Source: an uncultured Eubacterium sp. (GTDB lineage Bacteria; Bacillota_A; Clostridia; Lachnospirales; Lachnospiraceae). From it: a stretch of 19,615 nucleotides of DNA. Numbering within the stretch: the stretch's first letter is position 1; the number at the start of each line of letters is the position of its first letter. Shown one piece after another: positions 14,286 through 19,615 of the stretch. The stretch spans positions 1 through 19,615 of the forward strand of contig CANTHI010000008.1 of the NCBI GenBank assembly GCA_947653505.1, given 5' to 3'. Both the position numbers and the translations under genes were made by a program. Below the pieces are notes generated by a model. The model made no database searches. It saw only the letters and a list, made by a program, of their open reading frames with translations, and was not told the DNA's origin.

Positions 14286-16816
14286 AACTGTATCAGGCAG
14301 GATATTTCCGGCTGGGCGGGCGTGGGAGCGGCGCGGGATGGAAGCTCGTGGCACCATCTGCCGGCATGTCCGAGATTGCAAAGGCCGGATTTCGCGGCAT
14401 TGCGTCCAGGCTGGCAGATTTAAGACAGACGGTACAGGTACCGCAGACGGCTATGGGACTCTTCCGGCACGAACGGTTTGTGTATCTGATGCATGTAAAT
14501 TACGCGGCAGCCGGAGAAGACAGCCGCGGCGTGGCTTATGTGCACGGGTACTGCTTTAATCTGGCGGAATATTATCAGATGGCGGTCCAGCCGCAGCTGC
14601 TGTTTGGCGTGCCGCAGCAGGAGTTTGACATGGAATACCAGCCGCAGCTGTCTGCCTATCCGGTGCGGGAAGCGCTGGATTACCGCAACCTGAACGAACG
14701 CAGGCTGCTGGATCAGTATCATTTATCCGCGGAGCAGTATAAAAAGCTGATTCTGGGAGCCATCTGCGCACTGGAAGGCTATACAGGCCCGATGTGTATC
14801 CGTTGCGGCGTGCGTCAGGAACAGGGGATACAGACCTGGCAGGAGCTGATGTATCTGATTATGAAAGGACTGCCCTATCATCTGCGGCAAAAGCTGCTGT
14901 CTTTTTCGTGTCAGGGAATGAAGACGGCGGTTTACTGTTCTGACCAGGTGCAGGGGGAAAATTATGCGGATCTGGATACGGGGAATTTTTCCTGTGACTA
15001 TTCCAGACTTGCCGGATATCATTTTACAAAACTCTATCAGATGGAGCTGTTTTACAGCAGCAGGGACAGCAGGGAACAGATTTTTCAGAATATGGCAGGC
15101 TTTATCGGAGAGGTCTGGACAGATCCGCTCAAAGAAGCCGGATGCGCGATGATCGAGGCCGCGTTTCAGAATATCGTAAAAAAAAATGACGACGGCATTG
15201 ATCCGCAGCAGGCAGCCGGTCTGCTGCAGGATTTTCTGGGCAGTGAGATATCCTATGGCAGCCGCACGGCTGAATATGTGGCGGCGCTGCTGGATGCCAT
15301 AAATGAGGGCGGGATTCCGCTTACCGATCCGAAGCTGTCTGCCGCTGTCCGGCAGGCGTATGGGAAATGCCCGCACGATCTGCTGCTGGAGCCGGTGGCG
15401 CTGTGGTATGCCCGCAGTATCCGGGACCAGTATGCGGGGAGCCGGAACAAGGATGCGGGCTTTGCCGTCCTGATCGGACTCAGGGAAAGCGGCGGCAGCG
15501 ACCTGTATCCGGCAGTCTGCCGCTGTCTGGAGCGACTGGATCCGGATTATTTTTCAGACTATTTCTGGAACTGTTTTTTGCCGGGCGAGCTGACGACGCT
15601 CAAAAAAGCAGAGCGGTTTTTCAAAAAGAACGGACAGACGTTTACGGCAAAAGAGCACCAGCAGTTTCAAAAGCTGCTGAAAGAGCTGACAGAACGCGAG
15701 ATGAAGGAAGCAGGCAGCTTTGAAGAGCTGTGCATCGCAGCTCAGGTCACAGACCGGATCCGGTGCTCTTTAGCTGCGCCAGACCGCTATCAGCAGCTGT
15801 GGAAAGAGGTCTGCCGGATGCTGTGGGATCATTTTACAATGGACTGGTTTGAAACAGACAGCATCCGGGCTTACCGGCAATATGAAGTACAAAAAACCGC
15901 GTGCCCGAACGCGAAAAAAGTCAGCCGGCTGGCGGAGCTGGCAGAATCTGCCGCGGACTGTATGGATGCATGCCGTCTGTGGGAGATGCTAAACACCGGC
16001 CAGACCAGCGAAGACAGGAAATACGGGCGCATGATCCGGCGCGGGCTGCGGGAAGCGTTTTTCGCAGGCGCGCCCGTTATGAATACAGACTCCCTGGACC
16101 GCTCCCTTGTTTTCTTTTACGATCCTGAAAAAAAGCAGTTTGATCTGGTAAAATGGATTACCTGGTGGAAAAAACAGACAGATCTGGCACAGGCATCCGC
16201 AGACTTTGCGGTGTTTGGCACAGAATCCGCCCTGCTGGCAGACGGGGATCGCAGGGCATGTGTCCGGCAGTATTTAAAACAAACCGCGTACAACCATCTG
16301 CAGCCAGACGTCAGGCAGGCGCTGCGTTGTCTTTCCGACAGCCTGAACGACAGCCGGACAGGCGGCGCTGGCACGGGATATCTGCTGGCAGATTACCTGC
16401 ACCGGGAAATACTCAGCCTGTTTGTACTGCTGACACTGGCAGTCTGCGGCATCTGTCTGAGAAGGTATGGCAGCGGGGATATCGTGATTTCGATGGTTTT
16501 TGTGGTCTTTACAGCAGTCGGACTGGCCGTGTCTGCTGCGCTGCGGATGATGACCGGTGTGGGCAGCAGTCAGTCCCATATGGCGGATGCAGATGTGATC
16601 CGCCGCAGGATCGGTACAGTGGGAGCAGAGTCAGAAGGCGGACGGGAAAAAGTTCTTTCCGGGTGTCTGTCTGCTGTCGTGCTGGCTGCATTTACAGCAG
16701 CAGCGGTACTGGCGTACCGGTATGGCGGATTTACGGAAAAAGCAGTGTGCCTGATGGTGTTTCTGGCACTGACGGCAGGGATGGTACTGGTTTCCGGATT
16801 GCTGATGCGGGAGTGA
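14282..16816 (+). CDS. GAP1-N2-like GTPase-associated protein with four C-terminal membrane helices
   Basis: 844 aa from the ATG at 14282, eight bases after AGGAGG (14268-14273); an ATG at 14276 is too close to that site. The N-terminal region (about 1-200), opening MKLYQAGYFRLGG with GWKLVAPSAGM soon after, resembles the N-terminal domain of GTPase-associated protein 1 (GAP1-N2). The GAP1 family is described from clusters with TRAFAC-type GTPases. The middle is long and helical without an obvious catalytic motif. Four hydrophobic helices lie at about 711-727, 733-754, 791-812 and 819-841, giving a hairpin pair, a charged cytoplasmic loop and a second pair. It probably anchors the GTPase system at the membrane. 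The domain call is from remembered family appearance and needs a profile search. Confidence 0.7.
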   Translation: MKLYQAGYFRLGGRGSGAGWKLVAPSAGMSEIAKAGFRGIASRLADLRQTVQVPQTAMGLFRHERFVYLMHVNYAAAGEDSRGVAYVHGYCFNLAEYYQMAVQPQLLFGVPQQEFDMEYQPQLSAYPVREALDYRNLNERRLLDQYHLSAEQYKKLILGAICALEGYTGPMCIRCGVRQEQGIQTWQELMYLIMKGLPYHLRQKLLSFSCQGMKTAVYCSDQVQGENYADLDTGNFSCDYSRLAGYHFTKLYQMELFYSSRDSREQIFQNMAGFIGEVWTDPLKEAGCAMIEAAFQNIVKKNDDGIDPQQAAGLLQDFLGSEISYGSRTAEYVAALLDAINEGGIPLTDPKLSAAVRQAYGKCPHDLLLEPVALWYARSIRDQYAGSRNKDAGFAVLIGLRESGGSDLYPAVCRCLERLDPDYFSDYFWNCFLPGELTTLKKAERFFKKNGQTFTAKEHQQFQKLLKELTEREMKEAGSFEELCIAAQVTDRIRCSLAAPDRYQQLWKEVCRMLWDHFTMDWFETDSIRAYRQYEVQKTACPNAKKVSRLAELAESAADCMDACRLWEMLNTGQTSEDRKYGRMIRRGLREAFFAGAPVMNTDSLDRSLVFFYDPEKKQFDLVKWITWWKKQTDLAQASADFAVFGTESALLADGDRRACVRQYLKQTAYNHLQPDVRQALRCLSDSLNDSRTGGAGTGYLLADYLHREILSLFVLLTLAVCGICLRRYGSGDIVISMVFVVFTAVGLAVSAALRMMTGVGSSQSHMADADVIRRRIGTVGAESEGGREKVLSGCLSAVVLAAFTAAAVLAYRYGGFTEKAVCLMVFLALTAGMVLVSGLLMRE

Positions 16817-16869
16817 CAGGGCTTTATAGGGACAAGGAGTATCAGGAAAAAACAGGCAGGAGAAAAGGA

Positions 16870-18039
16870 ATGAGCAAAAGCCACTATTCGATAAAGATGC
16901 TGATTGGAAGTATTCTGGCAGGTGTACTCTGTGGACTGGCCGGAGAGCTGTTTTATCAGCAGGTGGAACGCACTATGTCACATATCATCATGACAACCAT
17001 CTATTTTACAGGCATGTATCTGCTGCTGGGACTTGCCGTATATGGCATAGGAAGGCTGGGATATGCCAGCTTTGGAGGTTCTGTAAACCGCAGGCAGTGG
17101 ATGACAGCTTTTATACTGATGGCGCTGCTTTCCGCGTTGTTTGCATGGATCTATGGATGGATCGGGACAGGCGGGAGAGAGCGCGTGTCTTCCTATTTAT
17201 TTGTCATCGACAATTCCGGCTCTATGGACCAGACGGATCCGTCCGGCATGCGTTATCAGGCGATTGAAAAGCTGCTGGAGAATAAGGACCCGGATTTTTC
17301 GTACGGAATCTATCATTTTTCAGATTCCGCGCAGCTGGTCAGAAAGATGGCTCCGGTCAGCGCGGGCGGGCCTGTGCAGGAACCGGAAAACGGCGGCGGT
17401 ACAGCCGTCATACATGCGCTGGATACGATACTGGACGATCTGGATACAGGCACACTGCAGCTGGATCACCATTGCAGAATGATCCTGCTCAGCGATGGCT
17501 ATGCCACGGACGTCAGTGATACGACCCGTTATGAATGCATTCGCAGACTGGAACAGTTTGCAGACCGCGGTATATCGATCAGTACTGTCGGAATGACAGG
17601 CGGCGTGGACACACAGCTGCTGATGCTGGCAGCGGACAAGACAGGCGGGACTTATGTCAGCGTACAGAATGTAGAGCAGCTGGAAGAAGGCATGCGGCAG
17701 GCGGCGCAGGCAGAGGAAGGCAGCAGAAATCTGCTTGGCTACCGTAGTGAGAAAGACACCGGACTTTTGTTTTCTGCAATGCGGATCTTTTTTGTAATCG
17801 TTCTGGGTATGCTGATCGCTGTGGAAAAGACCGTATTGTGCGAGCGGTTTTTAAATACCAATTCCGTACTGGCCAGTTCAATGATCGGCAGCGCGCTGGC
17901 CGGCATCTGTCTGGAAGCCGGCATGAATACGCTGGGGCTGCATCCATCCGCGATGCGGATTGCAGTCTGCGTGCTGACAGCATTTACCCTGCTGCGGGAA
18001 GATGCGGTGCCGCCGGAATCTGCAGAGGGGCTTTATTAA
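16870..18039 (+). CDS. Polytopic membrane protein with an outward-facing vWA domain
   Basis: 389 aa from the ATG at 16870, with AGGAG (16858-16862) seven bases upstream. The frame stays open far upstream inside the previous gene, but that part is a shadow. Three membrane helices (about 10-27, 38-60, 78-97) come first. Then comes a vWA domain (about 107-285) with an intact MIDAS: DNSGSM (114-119), Thr178 in GGGTAV and Asp209 in LLSDG. Helices follow at about 299-318, 332-350 and 360-376. The basic loop GRLGYASFGGSVNRRQW between helices 2 and 3 should be cytoplasmic, which puts the vWA domain outside. This is the second outward vWA protein of the operon. The next gene starts 18 bases on. Similar in plan to BatA/BatB-type vWA membrane proteins, but not assigned to them. 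Confidence 0.83.
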   Translation: MSKSHYSIKMLIGSILAGVLCGLAGELFYQQVERTMSHIIMTTIYFTGMYLLLGLAVYGIGRLGYASFGGSVNRRQWMTAFILMALLSALFAWIYGWIGTGGRERVSSYLFVIDNSGSMDQTDPSGMRYQAIEKLLENKDPDFSYGIYHFSDSAQLVRKMAPVSAGGPVQEPENGGGTAVIHALDTILDDLDTGTLQLDHHCRMILLSDGYATDVSDTTRYECIRRLEQFADRGISISTVGMTGGVDTQLLMLAADKTGGTYVSVQNVEQLEEGMRQAAQAEEGSRNLLGYRSEKDTGLLFSAMRIFFVIVLGMLIAVEKTVLCERFLNTNSVLASSMIGSALAGICLEAGMNTLGLHPSAMRIAVCVLTAFTLLREDAVPPESAEGLY

Positions 18040-18057
18040 ATCAGGAAGGAACCAAAA

Positions 18058-19260
18058 ATGAAAAAAGTTATTCATGTACTGTTGTATGGCCTGCTGCTGA
18101 CAGTTACGATTACAGGAATGCTTGGAATCCGGTATTTTATCATTCAGGAATCCGGGCGTATCGGGCAGGAAGCGGAGCGGCAGCTGGCCGCCAAAAAGGC
18201 TGAGGCAGACAGGCTTCTGGAGCAGGAAGCGGCCAGACAGGCGGAAAACAGCCGTATGGTTCTTGTAAAAAGACTTCCTATATATAAAGATAGAAAGATC
18301 GTAAAGATCAAAGCGGATGAAAAAACACAGATGCCCGTATATGGCGATACAGTTACCCTGCTGCAGGAGGACAGCCTGTACGCACAGATCCGGACAGAAA
18401 ACGGGCAGACTGGTTATGTATGGAAGGACTGTATCGGAAAGCTGCCAGCTGGAAATGCGCAGCCGGAGGGAAATGTACAGTCAGAAGGAAGTGCACAGTC
18501 AGAAGGAAATGCCAGGCCGGAGGGAAATGAGCAGCTGGAAGGAAATGCGCAGCCGGAGGGAAATGAGCAGCTGGGAACAGGTGGTAGTGTGCACCAGTCA
18601 GAAAAGGTAGTTTTGATAGCAGTAGAAGATTCAGCCATATCCGCAGATCAGAGTCAGTTGTCTGAAGAACAGGGTGGGGAACAGCAGCCATCTGAAAGTA
18701 CACAGCCGGAAGTATCCGGGGAGATGTCAGAACACACGCAGGCGGATCCGGGGCAGGATTTGCTGAGCCGGCAGGTAGCGCTGAGACTGGAAAAAAGGCT
18801 GGAAGAACGCGGGTATACTGTGATTATGGCTGTGGGATCAAAGACAGATGCGGTCAGCGGTACAAAGAGTGCGGAACTGGCCAGTCAGATTCTGGCAGAT
18901 GCCATGATCCGGCTCTGTGCCGACGCCAGCGCGGAGCCTGCGGTCTGTGGAGCGTCTGTATGCTGCAGCGCCAGCGACGGCAGTTCTGCGGCTGTCAGAA
19001 CTTATGCTGACAGCAGAAAACTTGGAAAATACGTATTGAAATATTATACAAAGGCTACTGGCTTCACGAATGCAGGGATTTGGGAGAGTGATGCGGATCC
19101 GGCTCTGCAGCGCAGTAAAAGACCGGCAGTTGTGTTAAAGCTGGGGGATCTGATACATGAAGAGGAAAGCCGCAGGATGAAAAAGCCAAAGTTCCAGGAA
19201 AAAATGGCGAAAGGGATTGCGGATGGCCTGGATGCGTATTTCCGGAAGCTTCTAAGATGA
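18058..19260 (+). CDS. Membrane-anchored SH3b protein with a degenerate N-acetylmuramoyl-L-alanine amidase (Amidase_3) domain
   Basis: 400 aa; AGGAAGGA (18043-18050) is seven bases before the ATG. Residues 7-29 form a signal-anchor helix and about 36-63 a charged, coiled-coil-like stalk. About 68-128 is an SH3b domain (YGDTVTLLQEDSLYAQIR, then GYVWKDC). Residues 132-172 are hexapeptide repeats. About 182-398 follows the Amidase_3 layout: LASQILADAMIRLCADASAEPAVCGASVCC aligns with the usual ADxxVSIHxNA strand (first part only quoted as pattern), SRKLGKYVLKYYTKATG with the helix after it, and PAVVLKLGDL with PAVLVELGFL. The zinc histidine of SIH is Cys287, the catalytic Glu is Lys361, and the N-terminal DPGHGG is absent. 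It is therefore predicted to bind peptidoglycan without cutting it. Last gene of the operon. Confidence 0.8.
   Translation: MKKVIHVLLYGLLLTVTITGMLGIRYFIIQESGRIGQEAERQLAAKKAEADRLLEQEAARQAENSRMVLVKRLPIYKDRKIVKIKADEKTQMPVYGDTVTLLQEDSLYAQIRTENGQTGYVWKDCIGKLPAGNAQPEGNVQSEGSAQSEGNARPEGNEQLEGNAQPEGNEQLGTGGSVHQSEKVVLIAVEDSAISADQSQLSEEQGGEQQPSESTQPEVSGEMSEHTQADPGQDLLSRQVALRLEKRLEERGYTVIMAVGSKTDAVSGTKSAELASQILADAMIRLCADASAEPAVCGASVCCSASDGSSAAVRTYADSRKLGKYVLKYYTKATGFTNAGIWESDADPALQRSKRPAVVLKLGDLIHEEESRRMKKPKFQEKMAKGIADGLDAYFRKLLR
18451..18573 (+). repeat. 18-bp repeats encoding a hexapeptide linker
   Basis: Nearly seven units with consensus GNAQPE, including GNVQSE, GSAQSE, GNARPE and GNEQLE, between the SH3b and amidase-like domains. 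A flexible acidic spacer in the extracellular region; copy number may vary between strains. Confidence 0.85.
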
Positions 19261-19311
19261 TAACTAAATTCGTAAGCAATGAACCAGAATTGTATGTATA
19301 GAAAGAATAAT

Positions 19312-19352
19312 GCCTGTTTTGTGGCTGGATGCCGGTCACAGGCAGGCTTTTT
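19312..19352 (+). terminator. Rho-independent terminator of the main operon
   Basis: GCCTG (19312-19316) pairs with CAGGC (19343-19347), with an inner TGTG/CACA stem (19320-19323 and 19337-19340), followed by TTTTT (19348-19352). It lies 51 bases after the last stop codon and is the only terminator-like element I see after 4000 on the plus strand. Confidence 0.65.
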
Positions 19353-19395
19353 GCTGTGTTTGTGTGCAGGGGCGCATAGGAGCGAATTTAAGAGC

Positions 19396-19428
19396 AAATG
19401 CAACAATTACATAAAAAGTGTTGCATTT
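19396..19428. repeat. 9-bp inverted repeat in the right flank
   Basis: AAATGCAAC (19396-19404) and GTTGCATTT (19420-19428) flank 15 bases. The right arm leads into the diverged repeat at 19418-19446. Possible operator or hairpin; no gene in view uses it. Confidence 0.4.
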
Positions 19429-19446
19429 TGGCTGTCCGGACGCCGG
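19418..19446 (+). repeat. Diverged intergenic repeat, right copy
   Basis: Matches the minus strand of 412-440 at 24 of 29 bases. Within and after it lie a GTCCGGAC palindrome and an ACGCC/GGCGT hairpin (near 19440-19457). Confidence 0.55.
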
Positions 19447-19615
19447 ATAGGAGGCGTTAGCCTGTCTGCCTGTGACTTTTCCAGAATGTAAGAAGCTCTA
19501 AATATTCTGCTTCCAGTCTGTGGTACCGGACGGGCGCGACACCTAATTCGCTTCTGGCTGCCGCCAGCAGCTAAAGGTGCCGCTTCGGCTACGCCGCCTG
19601 TGTATCGTGCAGAAT

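Larger units (their letters stand above)
19353..19615. other. Structured intergenic DNA at the right edge; no gene supported
   Basis: After the terminator I find no credible coding frame. The stretch is rich in inverted repeats: AAATGCAAC/GTTGCATTT, ACGCC/GGCGT, and a larger stem-loop CACCT (19540-19544)/AGGTG (19575-19579) enclosing a CTGGC/GCCAG stem. It could be the leader of a leftward transcript from a neighbouring gene or a dispersed structured repeat. Only the beginning is visible. Confidence 0.5.

Noticed and set aside
16153..16869. Long upstream extension of the second vWA protein
   Set aside because: It overlaps the GAP1-like gene in another frame and reads as Arg/Ser/Gly-rich shadow sequence. 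The ATG at 16870 has a good ribosome site and starts a clean membrane helix.
18451..18573. CRISPR-like array
   Set aside because: The 18-base repeats have no spacers and encode a regular hexapeptide in frame, so they are a protein linker.
19279..19491. 70-codon frame after the last gene
   Set aside because: It runs through the terminator hairpin and the intergenic repeat and has no ribosome site.

Overview
The window looks like a low-to-mid GC Firmicute, most probably a gut-type Lachnospiraceae. The grounds are strong AGGAGG-type ribosome sites, TTG starts, AT-rich intergenic DNA around genes of roughly balanced composition, and the protein families present. The genus is an inference from general appearance, not from a search.

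Left edge (1-548): the last codons of a small ORF, two terminator-like hairpins and a leftward promoter resemble the tail of a type I toxin-antitoxin locus. After it comes intergenic DNA with a repeat, a candidate promoter and a palindrome.

Left module (549-3744): three genes of the tellurium-resistance-associated (Ter) 'nucleoside-like metabolite' pathway. They are a PRTase-TRSP protein, a StiP-PELOTA protein translationally linked to it, and a convergent citrate-lyase-like C-C bond lyase whose stop codon abuts that of StiP. No TerD/TerB/TerC, ATP-grasp or HAD gene lies inside the window.

Main module (about 3941-19352): a long plus-strand run, probably an operon. It starts at a clear extended -10 promoter and ends at a hairpin terminator. 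In order it encodes a two-helix membrane peptide; a secreted and anchored vWA protein; a 1113-residue tubulin-like GTPase; an in-frame tandem repeat; two unrecognised proteins (684 and 225 aa); a zinc-ribbon small GTPase; a possible 37-residue cysteine peptide; a large GAP1-N2-like protein with four C-terminal membrane helices; a polytopic vWA protein; and an SH3-plus-amidase-fold membrane protein that has lost the residues expected of an active amidase.

Working model (inference): outward-facing vWA and pseudo-amidase proteins sense or bind the cell wall or an invader. A membrane GAP1-like protein couples them to a cytoplasmic GTPase and a tubulin-like polymer, and the Ter-type enzymes make a small molecule used by the same response. 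This fits the GTPase/vWA-centred conflict or stress systems proposed by comparative genomics. The combination here, the dead amidase and the repeat at the tubulin 3' end are the most notable points.

Right edge (19261-19615): terminator, then structured intergenic sequence. Part of it is an inverted, diverged copy of sequence at the left edge.
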